From contig JAUXSF010000024.1 of the NCBI GenBank assembly GCA_030679955.1, positions 62,001 through 126,000 on the forward strand: a stretch of 64,000 nt of DNA, read 5' to 3'. The notes below the pieces were generated by a model. It saw nothing but the letters and a program-made list of their open reading frames with translations, was not told the DNA's origin and did not search any database. The position numbers were made by a program, and so were the translations under genes. Shown piece after piece: positions 1 through 9,137 of the stretch. This DNA comes from Chlamydiales bacterium (GTDB lineage: Bacteria > Chlamydiota > Chlamydiia > Chlamydiales > JAJFMA01). Position 1 is the first letter of the stretch; each line of letters begins with the position of its first letter.

Positions 1-304
1 CTGTTTCCACAAAGAAATCTCCCTGTAGAAGACTTGTTAGAGGTGGTATGATATTTGACATTTGATAGAAGTAGTTGAAGCTACCTCCTCCATTATCTGT
101 CATATTCCAGATCAAGCTGTAGGGCAGGAATGGTCCGACCAACGAACCATTGGCTGTGATTCCCCCGTCAGGATTAAGAACAGGTGCTTTGAACCGGAAG
201 TCGGTGTAGTCTGCCGGTGCTACCGGTACAGCATGAACAAAATAGGGGACAACACAAGCAACAGCCAAAAACAGCTGGTACTTCCATTGAAATATTTTAC
301 TCAT
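1..304 (-). CDS. Secreted protein, N-terminal part (runs off window)
   Basis: The minus strand is open from an ATG at 304 to the window edge, giving 101 codons. An AAGGAG Shine-Dalgarno lies 9 bases upstream (around 312-317). The protein begins with a typical signal peptide (MSKIFQWK, then a hydrophobic LFLAVACVVPYFVHA stretch with likely cleavage after HA). The mature part is rich in Asn, Gly, Tyr and Phe and contains NPDGGITANGS, a texture common in exported beta-rich proteins. It is transcribed in the same direction as the AlbA_2 regulator, 157 bases downstream of that gene. The C-terminus is outside the window, so a PEP-CTERM-type sorting tail for the exosortase at 37 kb can be neither confirmed nor excluded. 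The family is not recognised. Confidence 0.7.
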   Translation of the reverse strand, partial: MSKIFQWKYQLFLAVACVVPYFVHAVPVAPADYTDFRFKAPVLNPDGGITANGSLVGPFLPYSLIWNMTDNGGGSFNYFYQMSNIIPPLTSLLQGDFFVET

Positions 305-461
305 AGTTTCTAGACTCCTTTTATGTTTCGTGATCTATATCAAAGTCACACACCTCAAAAAACATGTCATATGTAAACTAACTTCTTTATTTATACTACT
401 TTTTTGTTTTTTTAAGTAACTAATTATTAAATATTTATTACACGCTTGGTCCTATAATAAT

Positions 462-1898
462 TCACCGCACCCTTCTCCAAACGACAGCTCTACCCTTTCC
501 CCTAGACATAATGAACCCTTTGTCTCGCAATTGAGCCAAGTCATAGTGCAGTGTGCGCGCAGGGATTAGCGGCACACGCTTAGTTAGTTCACGGAATGAA
601 ATGTTTTCCGTTGGGCCAAAGGCTTTTAGAACGCTCAGCTGGCGATCAAGCAAATCTTCTTCTTTAGCAGGCGGCTGCTCAACCCCTCGTTGATAGATTG
701 CTGGGGTCTCTTGCAAAACAAGATCTGGAAAATTGTAGGTCGGAAAGGTCGCCTGGTGCGGCCGGAAAGTAACGCGTACTACTAATCCTAGTTCTTCCCA
801 GGTCGGCTCTGGATAGCTGCCAGTGATACAGTCTTCTACAATCCTTTTATATCCACTACCCCACTGTTCCATGAACTTTAACTCGTGGAAGGCGCGTACG
901 ATTACTTTGTTACGGACGTGGCTAACACCTCGTTTAAAGTCCTCTAATGTGAAACCAAGCGGAAGCATGCCGGGACTTTGAATTTCCAGCCTGTCATCGA
1001 AGATAGCAACTTGAATGTTACATCCTGTAACCGAATAGTCACTGTGTACTAATGCGTTTATAAGAACTTCACGAATAGCCCCTACAGGATATTCTGGAAT
1101 ATCTACTCGCTGCATGCCACCAAATTGCGCTGCCAAACGCGTGTTTCTGGCTATAAACGATTGAACCGCTGTCACAGCATCCAAGATGCTCCCTTCCGGA
1201 TCAAACTGATCTAATATTTTGGCTTTGCTGGTGCCTAAAAAGCGCGCACAGCGCACTCGGGCGTTGTACACGAGCTGTTCACGTATTTCTGTGCGGCCAA
1301 ACATAATAAGACCACCCACAGAAGGTACGAGATGGCCATTGCCAGTAGAAGCTAGAATCCCTAGCGACCTCAATTTATCCTCCGTAGCTTCTTTACCAAC
1401 TTTTTTGAATAGAGATTCGATCTTAGGTAAATCCAGGCTGTCTTTAGTGAGATGGGTTATTGGTTCTTGATCATACGAAGGGGAAACGGCAGTGCGCTGA
1501 AGCTCGCGCAGCAGTTCAGGCGAGGTGGGTTGACTGGTTGACCCAATGCGCACATAAACACCGCCGGGAATCCCCTGCTTTTTGTAATAGAAAGGCCCTT
1601 TCCAATATTCGATCTTTACGACAAGTAGGTTCTTTCCTTGAATGGTTACAACGTTGATCTCTGGAGCCATTAGTGGCAGAATATTATTAGCTACTGAATT
1701 AGCTAGCTTTTCTTCTGCTGCAAATACGTCGTCGATACCGACTATCACGCCGTCATTAGTTCGACCAATGACAAGTATGCCGCCAGCAGTATTGGCAAAG
1801 GCTATGAGGGTCTTGATTACGGGCTGCAATGAAGACAGATCTTGTTTAAATTCAAGGGTCTTGGATTCAGGCTGATTGATTAGTTCTTCGATATTCAT
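462..1898 (-). CDS. AlbA_2/Schlafen-type putative transcriptional regulator (COG2865-like)
   Basis: 478 residues from the ATG at 1898; an in-frame ATG at 1928 would add ten residues and lies inside the repeat cluster. The first ~120 residues form an AlbA_2 (Schlafen AAA_4) domain, with ESKTLEFKQDLS at its start and the FANTAGGILVIG core. The middle part carries REVLINALVHSDYSVTG, the ATPase-like signature of the HATPase_c_4 region seen in this family. The C-terminal ~60 residues look like a winged helix (FRELTKRVP, then TLHYDLAQLRDKGFI). Proteins of this architecture are annotated as ATP-dependent or DNA-binding regulators, often in accessory regions; the target is unknown. The promoter region holds repeated TGATTnnGCA-type words, which suggests autoregulation. 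Confidence 0.85.
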   Translation of the reverse strand: MNIEELINQPESKTLEFKQDLSSLQPVIKTLIAFANTAGGILVIGRTNDGVIVGIDDVFAAEEKLANSVANNILPLMAPEINVVTIQGKNLLVVKIEYWKGPFYYKKQGIPGGVYVRIGSTSQPTSPELLRELQRTAVSPSYDQEPITHLTKDSLDLPKIESLFKKVGKEATEDKLRSLGILASTGNGHLVPSVGGLIMFGRTEIREQLVYNARVRCARFLGTSKAKILDQFDPEGSILDAVTAVQSFIARNTRLAAQFGGMQRVDIPEYPVGAIREVLINALVHSDYSVTGCNIQVAIFDDRLEIQSPGMLPLGFTLEDFKRGVSHVRNKVIVRAFHELKFMEQWGSGYKRIVEDCITGSYPEPTWEELGLVVRVTFRPHQATFPTYNFPDLVLQETPAIYQRGVEQPPAKEEDLLDRQLSVLKAFGPTENISFRELTKRVPLIPARTLHYDLAQLRDKGFIMSRGKGRAVVWRRVR

Positions 1899-1917
1899 GC
1901 AAATCTCCGCGTTACTC

Positions 1918-2002
1918 TGCATAATCATGCCAAATCACGCATATTTACGCAATAATCTTACACGATTCAGCATGATTTAGCACAATTATGCGTGATTTGG
2001 CA
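1918..2002. promoter_or_regulatory. Operator-like repeat cluster upstream of the AlbA_2 gene
   Basis: A perfect 15-base inverted repeat (TGCCAAATCACGCAT at 1928-1942 and its complement at 1988-2002) frames this stretch. Between and beside the arms, the word TGATT followed two or three bases later by GCA recurs: TGATTTAGCA at 1973-1982, TGATTTGGCA at 1993-2002, and reverse-strand copies at 1918-1938. The cluster abuts the start of the regulator gene and sits between it and the end of uvrB (2061). It reads as a multi-site operator. That the adjacent regulator binds it is inference. Confidence 0.5.
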
Positions 2003-2060
2003 CAAAGACACTTAACCAATTAGGAACATTTTACAGGATGGGCAGGATCGCTGCGGTGTA

Positions 2061-4067
2061 CTACAGAATTTCGAGCTGTTCATATTTGCGGAGGAGATCA
2101 CGATAATGGGCGGCATCCTCGAAACGCAGCTCCTTGGCCGCTTGCTTCATGAGATTGGCATAGTCAGCGATCTTGCGTCTGATTTCTTCCTGTGTAAGAT
2201 AAGTCGACTGCTCTTCGGCCGCATATGGAATATGCATACCGCCCATTGGGAAAGTCTTCTCAGCTGAGAACTCCTCGAACTCTTGGACCAATGGAGAAAT
2301 ATCGCGAGAAACGGTACGTGGAGTGATGCCATGCTCGATATTGTAAGTTTCCTGCAAAGCTCGGCGGCTTTCAGTAATATGAATAGCATTAGCGATAGAT
2401 TTTGTGATTTTGTCAGCGTACATGATGACGCGACCTTCGACGTTTCTAGCTGCTCGCCCACAAGTTTGAATCAAAGCGGTTTCGCTGCGTAAAAACCCTT
2501 CCTTATCGGCATCCAAAATGGCTACGAGTGACACCTCAGGAATATCAAGGCCTTCTCGCAGCAAGTTGATGCCTACCAGAACGTCAAAGTCTCCTTTCCG
2601 AAGGTCTCTAATTATCTGCATACGTTCAACAGTATCGATATCGGAATGCAAGTACTTTGCCTTAACACCAAGATCATGGAGGTAGTTTGTTAAGTCTTCC
2701 GACAGGCGCTTAGTAAGAGTCGTCACTAGGACTCTGCCACCCTTCGCAGTGTGCTGACGAATTTCCTCCAAACAATCATCAACTTGTCCAGTGGCGCGTC
2801 TAACCTCGATTTTGGGATCTAATAGACCCGTGGGGCGAACGACCTGCTCAATAACTTCTCCGCCAGCTTCGGTAATTTCCCAAGGAGATGGAGTAGCAGA
2901 TACGTAAACAACCTGATTGATTTTCGCGTACCACTCTTCGAACTTAAGAGGACGGTTGTCAAACGCAGAAGGCAAGCGCCATCCAAACTCCACGAGAGCT
3001 TGCTTACGCGATTGATCGCCATTGTACATAGCTCGAATCTGCGGAACTGTTTGGTGTGACTCGTCGACAAAAAGAAGAAAATCGTCCGGAAAATAGTCAA
3101 AAAGGCAGGAAGGTGCAGATCCAGCAACACGCCCACTGAAATGCCGAGAGTAGTTCTCGATTCCCTTACAAAAACCAATTTCTCGAATCATTTCTAGATC
3201 GTACAGGGTCCTTTGATGGATCCTTTCGCGTTCTAAGATTTTCTCGTTGGCTTCATAGAATTTTTTGCGTTCTTCTAGTTCATTCTTAATTGTCATCGTC
3301 GCGTTTTCACGAACTTCTTCTGGAGTAACGTGGTGGGAAGAAGGGTAGATCGTGATTTCCTGTACACGTTTAAGCACACGACCTGTTAAAGGATCGATTT
3401 CGCTGATTCGTTCTACTTCATCGCCGAAAAATTCTAGACGTATGGCTAAATCATCTTCATAGGCAGGAAAGACGTCTAAAACGTCACCACGAACACGAAA
3501 AGTCCCACGGAAGAAGTCAAAATCATTGCGCTTATATTGTAGCTCGATCAAATGCATTAGTAGATTATCGCGTCGATACTCTTGACCACAGGTGACCGTA
3601 AAACGCATCTGTCGCCAGTATTCGGGCATACCCAAGCCATAAATGCATGAGACGGATGCCACGATCAACACGTCACTTCGTTCCAAAAGCGATCGTGTGG
3701 CACTCAGTCGCATCTTGTCGATTTTGTCATTGATCGCCATATCTTTTTCGATAAAAGTATCTGTTCTAGCGATATACGCTTCTGGCTGATAGTAGTCGTA
3801 ATAAGAAACAAAATACTCAACGGCGTTATTGGGGAAAAAACCTTTGAATTCTTGGTATAGTTGGGCAGCCAATGTCTTGTTGTGAGCCATTACAAGCGTT
3901 GGACGTTGTACTTTGGCGACGATGTTTGCCATGGTAAATGTCTTACCAGACCCCGTCACGCCAAGAAGCACCTGAGACTTACGCCCTTCTAGCAGGCCTG
4001 CAGTAAGCTTTTCGATAGCCTCAGGCTGGTGACCAGCGGGATCATAGTCGGACTTTAGCTCAAACAT
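2061..4067 (-). CDS. uvrB: UvrABC excinuclease subunit B
   Basis: 668 residues, the usual UvrB length. UvrB is the helicase-like damage-verifying subunit of nucleotide excision repair, loaded by UvrA and partner of UvrC. Visible features: Walker A GVTGSGKT at residues 36-43, the beta-hairpin region with the [10 protein letters not shown] motif near residue 95, the DESH box ([10 protein letters not shown]), helicase motif V/VI text ([21 protein letters not shown]), and a C-terminal UVR domain ([20 protein letters not shown]) that contacts UvrC. It is the second gene after trpS with only a one-base gap, so co-transcription is likely. C. trachomatis keeps the same trpS-uvrB pair (CT585-CT586, from memory). 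Confidence 0.98.
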   Translation of the reverse strand: MFELKSDYDPAGHQPEAIEKLTAGLLEGRKSQVLLGVTGSGKTFTMANIVAKVQRPTLVMAHNKTLAAQLYQEFKGFFPNNAVEYFVSYYDYYQPEAYIARTDTFIEKDMAINDKIDKMRLSATRSLLERSDVLIVASVSCIYGLGMPEYWRQMRFTVTCGQEYRRDNLLMHLIELQYKRNDFDFFRGTFRVRGDVLDVFPAYEDDLAIRLEFFGDEVERISEIDPLTGRVLKRVQEITIYPSSHHVTPEEVRENATMTIKNELEERKKFYEANEKILERERIHQRTLYDLEMIREIGFCKGIENYSRHFSGRVAGSAPSCLFDYFPDDFLLFVDESHQTVPQIRAMYNGDQSRKQALVEFGWRLPSAFDNRPLKFEEWYAKINQVVYVSATPSPWEITEAGGEVIEQVVRPTGLLDPKIEVRRATGQVDDCLEEIRQHTAKGGRVLVTTLTKRLSEDLTNYLHDLGVKAKYLHSDIDTVERMQIIRDLRKGDFDVLVGINLLREGLDIPEVSLVAILDADKEGFLRSETALIQTCGRAARNVEGRVIMYADKITKSIANAIHITESRRALQETYNIEHGITPRTVSRDISPLVQEFEEFSAEKTFPMGGMHIPYAAEEQSTYLTQEEIRRKIADYANLMKQAAKELRFEDAAHYRDLLRKYEQLEIL

Positions 4068-4068
4068 A

Positions 4069-5136
4069 CTATGCCTTCATGCGTTCAGCTCGTTCACGTG
4101 CCAAACGCGAAATTTTATTCCAAGCACCTCTTAAGCCCATTGCAGATCGCACTTCATTGATTGTGTCATTGCCGATATCGATCATTTTCAGAGTGCCTTC
4201 GTACAAGATCGATTCTACCAGACCTTTGTCTTCAGCGAACTGCGCGCGTCTTTCACGCAGCGGCGCTAAAAAGGCATTTAAAGCTATAGCGAGCTTTTGC
4301 TTTACCTCAACATCGCCAACACTACCTTGTTCATAGCGCACTTTTAAGTCCGCTATCTCTTCTTTATTAGGGTTAAAGACATCGTGATAGATGAAAACAG
4401 GATTTCCTTCGACCTTGCCAGGAATATGCGCATGAACTCTATTAGGGTCCGTGTACATTGCTGAGACTTTTTTATTCACCGTTTTTTCATCGTCAGATAG
4501 GTAGATGGCATTACCAGCAGACTTACTCATCTTACCCTTGCCATCGGTACCTATCAGGGAAGGCACTTCGGTAGGTAGAAAGTCCGGTAAAGGCAGTACT
4601 TCGCCGTAGTTCAAGTTGAAGCGTCGTGCAATATCACGAGCTAATTCAACATGTGCCTCGTTATCTTTTCCTACCGGCACTAAAGTAGCTTTTGGTAGTA
4701 GAATATCCGCAGACATCAGTACTGGATAACCCACAAGACCAAATGGTGTGCTTTCAGGCTCTATGTGAGCGTTACGCGCCATTTCTTTGATGCTTGGCAG
4801 GCCTGTCAAACGGTTAATTGGAATAAGCATCTCAAAAATCAAGTTTAGCTCATAAATCGCCGGGACAGCTGACTGCAGGTATAACGTACATTTGGTAGGA
4901 TCTATGCCACAAGCAAGATAGTCCAGAACCATTTCTCGTGTGTTTTCGCGTATCTGCATAATCGCTTCTTTGTCGGGCTTTGTGGTTAGCATATGCAGAT
5001 CGGCAACAAAGAAAAAGCAGTCGTACTTACCTTGGAAGGCAATACGGTTGATTATCGACCCTACATAGTGCCCTAAGTGCAGTAGTCCTGTTGGTCTATC
5101 GCCTGAAACAATGATTTTTTTCTTTTCGTCCGCCAT
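4069..5136 (-). CDS. trpS: Tryptophanyl-tRNA synthetase
   Basis: 355 residues, a class I aminoacyl-tRNA synthetase that charges tRNA-Trp. The HIGH signature appears as [12 protein letters not shown] near residues 17-28 and the KMSKS loop as [11 protein letters not shown] near residue 200. The segment [22 protein letters not shown] is typical of TrpRS. It lies one base upstream of uvrB and just downstream of two aromatic amino-acid permease genes, so four minus-strand genes linked to tryptophan/tyrosine use and repair form a tight block. Nothing unusual in length or motifs. Confidence 0.97.
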   Translation of the reverse strand: MADEKKKIIVSGDRPTGLLHLGHYVGSIINRIAFQGKYDCFFFVADLHMLTTKPDKEAIMQIRENTREMVLDYLACGIDPTKCTLYLQSAVPAIYELNLIFEMLIPINRLTGLPSIKEMARNAHIEPESTPFGLVGYPVLMSADILLPKATLVPVGKDNEAHVELARDIARRFNLNYGEVLPLPDFLPTEVPSLIGTDGKGKMSKSAGNAIYLSDDEKTVNKKVSAMYTDPNRVHAHIPGKVEGNPVFIYHDVFNPNKEEIADLKVRYEQGSVGDVEVKQKLAIALNAFLAPLRERRAQFAEDKGLVESILYEGTLKMIDIGNDTINEVRSAMGLRGAWNKISRLARERAERMKA

Positions 5137-5145
5137 AACCTTGCC

Positions 5146-6387
5146 CTATTTGAAGAGAAGAGTTTGTATAACCCCAGTTTTATTAAGAAGCTCCACTACA
5201 ATCATCACACATGATACCAAGATCACACACACCAGCGCAATCTTACCGCCAGGAACTTGGAATGTTGACTTACTTTGTTCATTCAATCGAAGCTTGTAGC
5301 GCCCCCACCATATCATTAGAGCGGGTAGAATTGCTAGAAGCGTTACGACACCAAAAGCCCCTGCATACTCCAGTGCCGATAAGAAAGCACGTTGGCTAGT
5401 GAGTGCAAAAAATAGAGGCGGAACAAAGGTAAGAACATAGAGGAACGCGCGACCGCGGCCATGATTAGAGATCTTGAAACCATCTGCTAAACAGTCCCAT
5501 AGGCTTAACGACACTCCCAAAAACGATGTCATGATAGCTAAAAAAGCAAATATGCGGGCAATAATCTGCACCCAAGGGCTGCCTATAATTTGCGTGATTA
5601 GAGCAGCGCCGTTGGTACCGTCTACATAACCTTGCCTCAAGCTATCTTGTGGAATCACTCCTAAAGCTGCCAACTGCCACAGCGAATAAACGATTAGCGG
5701 AATGATACTTCCAATCACTAATACACGCTTTAGGCTAACCACATCACGCTCTAAGTAACTGGTCAGAGTGGGGATAATAATATGAAATCCAAACGAGGTA
5801 ATCACCACTGACACACCGACGAGCGTGTATTTCCAATCCATATGAGCAAGAAGTTCCGCTTCTATGTGTGGCGCCACAACAACCATGAGCACGCCATAAG
5901 CCACAGACATGCCTAGCATAAGCCATCGATTAAAATGGTCGACTGATTTAGTGCCGCAGTACACAAAATAACTAAAGAGTCCCAGTAGCGGTAAAGGACT
6001 TGCCCAAGCAGGCAGATGCATGCCAAGGACTACCTCAGCGAATTCCATAAACAGGCTACCACTCACAGCTATATAGGCTGTCATTAGGCTATACAGTAGA
6101 AAGAGATAGCTCGCCCAAGCCAAATAGCGACCGACTGGTCCCAGGGTCTTTTTAGCCATGGTAATCATGTTGGCGTTGCCTTCAAACCAGAGGTTAACCT
6201 CCAGAACGAGAAAGGCGGTATAAGTCATAAATAACCAACAAAGAACCATGAGCACTTGAGCTGGTATGAAGCCTGCCATTCCAGTAGAGACCGGCAATGC
6301 TAGCACGGCTGCCCCGATTGTGGTGCCCGCAACTAGTAGAACGCCACCTGTTATTTTACTGCTACGATGAATCATGGTTGAAGCCAC
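5146..6387 (-). CDS. tyrP: Aromatic amino-acid permease, TyrP/AAAP type (copy 2)
   Basis: 413 residues with about eleven hydrophobic segments. The N-terminal GGVLLVAGTTIGAAVLALPV motif is the signature of the hydroxy/aromatic amino-acid permease family (TyrP, Mtr, TnaB). Such transporters bring tyrosine or tryptophan across the inner membrane with protons. The gene overlaps the 3' end of the related permease at 6372 by 16 bases, so the two are a translationally coupled tandem pair. C. trachomatis also carries two adjacent tyrP genes (CT817-CT818, from memory). Substrate split between the copies cannot be read from sequence. An ATG four codons later (MIHRSSKITGG) is an alternative start. Confidence 0.88.
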   Translation of the reverse strand: MASTMIHRSSKITGGVLLVAGTTIGAAVLALPVSTGMAGFIPAQVLMVLCWLFMTYTAFLVLEVNLWFEGNANMITMAKKTLGPVGRYLAWASYLFLLYSLMTAYIAVSGSLFMEFAEVVLGMHLPAWASPLPLLGLFSYFVYCGTKSVDHFNRWLMLGMSVAYGVLMVVVAPHIEAELLAHMDWKYTLVGVSVVITSFGFHIIIPTLTSYLERDVVSLKRVLVIGSIIPLIVYSLWQLAALGVIPQDSLRQGYVDGTNGAALITQIIGSPWVQIIARIFAFLAIMTSFLGVSLSLWDCLADGFKISNHGRGRAFLYVLTFVPPLFFALTSQRAFLSALEYAGAFGVVTLLAILPALMIWWGRYKLRLNEQSKSTFQVPGGKIALVCVILVSCVMIVVELLNKTGVIQTLLFK

Positions 6388-7607
6388 CCTATTTCCCGCG
6401 CCAGTTGAAGGAAAACCACAGCCATAGCAAAGGCTATAATCAAAGAAAGCACAAAGCGGCCTCCTGGGACTAGTCTTTTAGCTTTCCAACCAAACTTATA
6501 ACGCCCTTTCCACACCATAAGGGCGGGAATAATGCCGAATAATATGTTCGCTCCAAAGGCGCCCGCGTAATTCAAAGCAGTCAGAAAGACTGTCGGATAT
6601 GTAATCCCTACTAAATATGGTGGCACCAACGTTAATGCGCACAAAAGCGCTCTGCCTTTATGGTCACGCTGTACTTTTAAGCCATCCGCCAAAAAATCCA
6701 CAAAACTTAAAGCAACACTTAATAAAGAGGTCACGATGGCGAAAAACCCAAAATATTCCGCTAGCGTTACCACCCAGGCTGACCCGACAGCGCTTCGCAA
6801 AGCCTGTGTTGCCATGTCGCCTTGCTGCAAAGCCTGCCTAAAACCACCTTCACCTTCAACAGGAATGATCCCTAAAATGATGTACTCCCAAATCAGATAG
6901 ATCACCAAGGGAATGGCACTACCTAGAAAAATAGCTCGCACAAGGCGCTTAGGCTGATCCGTCCCAAGATAGTAGCTGACGCTGGGAATCATGTTATGAA
7001 ACCCAAAAGAAATAATCATGGGAGGAATAACGTACCACGCCTGGCTCCAATCCACATGTTTAAGATTCTGAGTCTCCACATGCTCAAAACCCATAAACAC
7101 CAATCCCAAATAGCTGGTGATCAAGCCAAACATCAGGAAGCGGTTGAAATAATCAACCCCGGTGGTACCGGAGTAAATCAAAACACCAAATAGAAGTACG
7201 CAGATCAAACTACCCATCCAAGGTGTCAATGTCAGCCCTAGCAGCTCTTGACCCATCATAGCAATTAAGCTACCACTGCCTACTACATAGGCAACCATGA
7301 TGGAATAGAAGAGAAACAAGAATAAGAACCAGCTGAAGCCTTTGCCTATCGGACCAAGGGTTCGTTCCGCCATGGTTACGATGCCAGCTCTATCTCCAAA
7401 CCATAAATTGACTTCCAATAATAAGAAGCCGCTGGTCATCATGAAAAGCCATGAGCAAACAAACATGACCAATGAAGGCTCGAAACCCGCTAAAGCAGTG
7501 AGTACAGGCAGCCCTAACATCGCCGCGCCAATACAGCAACCCGCTATTAAGAGCGCGCTACCCAAAACGCTGCCGCGTGGTGAGCTAGATAAAGATTGAG
7601 GTTCCAT
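6372..7607 (-). CDS. tyrP: Aromatic amino-acid permease, TyrP/AAAP type (copy 1)
   Basis: 411 residues from the ATG at 7607, chosen because a GGAG Shine-Dalgarno lies about seven bases upstream; an in-frame ATG at 7631 would add eight residues. The family motif LGSALLIAGCCIGAAMLGLPV opens the first membrane helix, and about eleven hydrophobic segments follow. It is clearly paralogous to the next gene: both have the FNRxLMxG segment and a late YAGAFG(A/V) motif followed by a MxWxGRYK loop. It is the promoter-proximal gene of the permease-permease-trpS-uvrB block. Role inferred: tyrosine/tryptophan uptake from the host. Confidence 0.88.
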   Translation of the reverse strand: MEPQSLSSSPRGSVLGSALLIAGCCIGAAMLGLPVLTALAGFEPSLVMFVCSWLFMMTSGFLLLEVNLWFGDRAGIVTMAERTLGPIGKGFSWFLFLFLFYSIMVAYVVGSGSLIAMMGQELLGLTLTPWMGSLICVLLFGVLIYSGTTGVDYFNRFLMFGLITSYLGLVFMGFEHVETQNLKHVDWSQAWYVIPPMIISFGFHNMIPSVSYYLGTDQPKRLVRAIFLGSAIPLVIYLIWEYIILGIIPVEGEGGFRQALQQGDMATQALRSAVGSAWVVTLAEYFGFFAIVTSLLSVALSFVDFLADGLKVQRDHKGRALLCALTLVPPYLVGITYPTVFLTALNYAGAFGANILFGIIPALMVWKGRYKFGWKAKRLVPGGRFVLSLIIAFAMAVVFLQLAREIGWLQP

Positions 7608-7802
7608 GTTTTGGCTCCAGTCTGTCCGCATTAGTTTGACGCGGAAACATCTTTGAGTTGGTAAAATTTAACTAACGCAGGGATTCAATAAGATATCGGA
7701 TTGCATTGATTAAGCGTAAGCACGCCACCAGCAACCCAAACTAAATCGAGTGAGGAAAGAAAAATCAGAAGCAAAGGTATTTGTTCGCTGCATCATCATA
7801 AA

Positions 7803-7823
7803 AACCTTAGTACTTACTAGGTT
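7803..7823. promoter_or_regulatory. Small palindrome in the divergent intergenic region
   Basis: AACCTTAGTA at 7803-7812 and TACTAGGTT at 7815-7823 form an almost perfect dyad (one extra T) in the 287-base gap between the permease operon (minus) and the exopolysaccharide operon (plus). It could be an operator or a small hairpin at the head of either transcript. No confident -35/-10 pair was found beside it. Confidence 0.25.
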
Positions 7824-7894
7824 AGCACAATTTTGTTGGTGGGTCAAATAGAAAATATTGTAAATAGAATCCTTTACATTTGATAAAAGTCGTC

Positions 7895-8731
7895 ATGGAA
7901 AGTCGTGAACTCCGTTCATTTACCCTACTGCCTTGCTGTGGATCTATAGAGCCAGACTATGAGGCGTTTCAATATTTCCCTGTAAACGTTTGGGAGCAGG
8001 GCCTGGATATCATCAGTCCCTCTTGGCTTACCCAATGCTATGTTCTAAAGCCCTTTCATGTTGTGAATTTACACCTCGCTTGTCGTATGGGAGACTTTTT
8101 CTATACCAAAGGCATCGTCGACTCTACTCAAGATGGTGTTAGCCGTATTCATTTTATTGAAGAACCCCAACATACGTGGCCTCTTAACTTGGTAACCATG
8201 AAGGGAATGAAGCCCATCTTCCAAACCCATCAACCGATAGAACTGTTGTACCGCAAATTTTTTAAAGATTGTCTACTGCTCAAAAAGGGCGTAGCTGTCT
8301 ATCTTAAGCATTTGAACGCTTACTTCTCTCGCATCATGCCCAATAGTAAAAACTATGCAGCCTTTGATACGTTTTTCTTCGATGAAGTCTCCAAGACTCT
8401 TCAGAACAAGATCGCTCGATTGCAGCAGATAGAAAATGAGCTCAATTCAGAAAAATCGACTATTTCTGCCATCGAAGTAGCCGATTTCTTAGAACTACAC
8501 AGCTTGCTTGAATCAGAACTCAACCTAGAGATGTTCAATTTAGCTTTCCGTCAAGGGGACCACCTTCCTTACCTCATCTCCATCAAAGAGCTCGAAGAGA
8601 AGCTTTACTGGAACTACAACAACATGCTTTTGATCTATGACCACCTATTAAGGAAACCCAAGCCGGCAGACACCTTAAAGGCAATGATCAAAAAAGCAAA
8701 GGCCAATGAACAAGTGAGCTTGGAAACTTAG
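7895..8731 (+). CDS. Uncharacterised protein heading the exopolysaccharide operon
   Basis: 278 residues from the ATG at 7895; the reading frame also has a TTG at 7880. No family recognised. The protein is soluble, with no signal peptide. The first ~110 residues look beta-rich (FPVNVWEQGLDIIS, VVNLHLACRMGDFFYTKGIV) and loosely recall the N-terminal flap of YcgR/PilZ proteins, but neither the RxxxR nor the (D/N)xSxxG c-di-GMP motif is present, so I do not call it PilZ. The C-terminal half is helical and charged with coiled-coil character (LQNKIARLQQIENELNSE). Its stop codon directly abuts the start of the first TPR gene, so it belongs to the operon and may be a regulatory or assembly factor. 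Confidence 0.7.
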   Translation: MESRELRSFTLLPCCGSIEPDYEAFQYFPVNVWEQGLDIISPSWLTQCYVLKPFHVVNLHLACRMGDFFYTKGIVDSTQDGVSRIHFIEEPQHTWPLNLVTMKGMKPIFQTHQPIELLYRKFFKDCLLLKKGVAVYLKHLNAYFSRIMPNSKNYAAFDTFFFDEVSKTLQNKIARLQQIENELNSEKSTISAIEVADFLELHSLLESELNLEMFNLAFRQGDHLPYLISIKELEEKLYWNYNNMLLIYDHLLRKPKPADTLKAMIKKAKANEQVSLET

Positions 8732-9130
8732 ATGAAAAGATGGGCCATTAAACAGATTTTCGCTTACATCGCCATGCTTGCCTTCACAGGTTCTGCAACC
8801 TCCCTATTCTATTTTCATAAACGCGGTTATTTAATCGGATACAGCACTGGCGAACGTCTATACCAGGAAAAAAACTTCAATGCTGCAATTCCATATTTAA
8901 TGCGTGCCATTGAGCAAGGAGTCGACACGCGGAAAGCTTACTTTCACCTGGCTGACTCGCTAACGGCGATAAAACAATTTGATGAGGCCGCCCGGGTTTA
9001 CAACGCTTATCTAGAAAAGGATCCTAATGATAAAAGCGCAAGAATACGTTTAGCACGTGTACTTGCCTACCAAGGTGAACTTGCCGAGTCCACCGAGCAG
9101 TATCAAAGAGCCTTGAAAGAAAAAAAATAG
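8732..9130 (+). CDS. Small membrane-anchored TPR protein
   Basis: 132 residues. An N-terminal hydrophobic segment (IFAYIAMLAFTGSATSLFYF) anchors or exports the protein. Residues ~45-130 contain about two to three tetratricopeptide repeats (NAAIPYLMRAIEQG, DEAARVYNAYLEKDPND, AESTEQYQRALKEKK). The start codon follows the previous stop directly, and the next gene begins 7 bases later. In synthase-dependent polysaccharide systems TPR proteins such as AlgK or the periplasmic part of BcsC/PgaA scaffold the envelope-spanning complex; a similar role is inferred from context. Confidence 0.8.
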   Translation: MKRWAIKQIFAYIAMLAFTGSATSLFYFHKRGYLIGYSTGERLYQEKNFNAAIPYLMRAIEQGVDTRKAYFHLADSLTAIKQFDEAARVYNAYLEKDPNDKSARIRLARVLAYQGELAESTEQYQRALKEKK

Positions 9131-9137
9131 GTATACA

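Noticed and set aside
7895-8731. PilZ/YcgR c-di-GMP receptor
   Set aside because: The N-terminal beta-rich look is suggestive, but RxxxR and (D/N)xSxxG are both missing.
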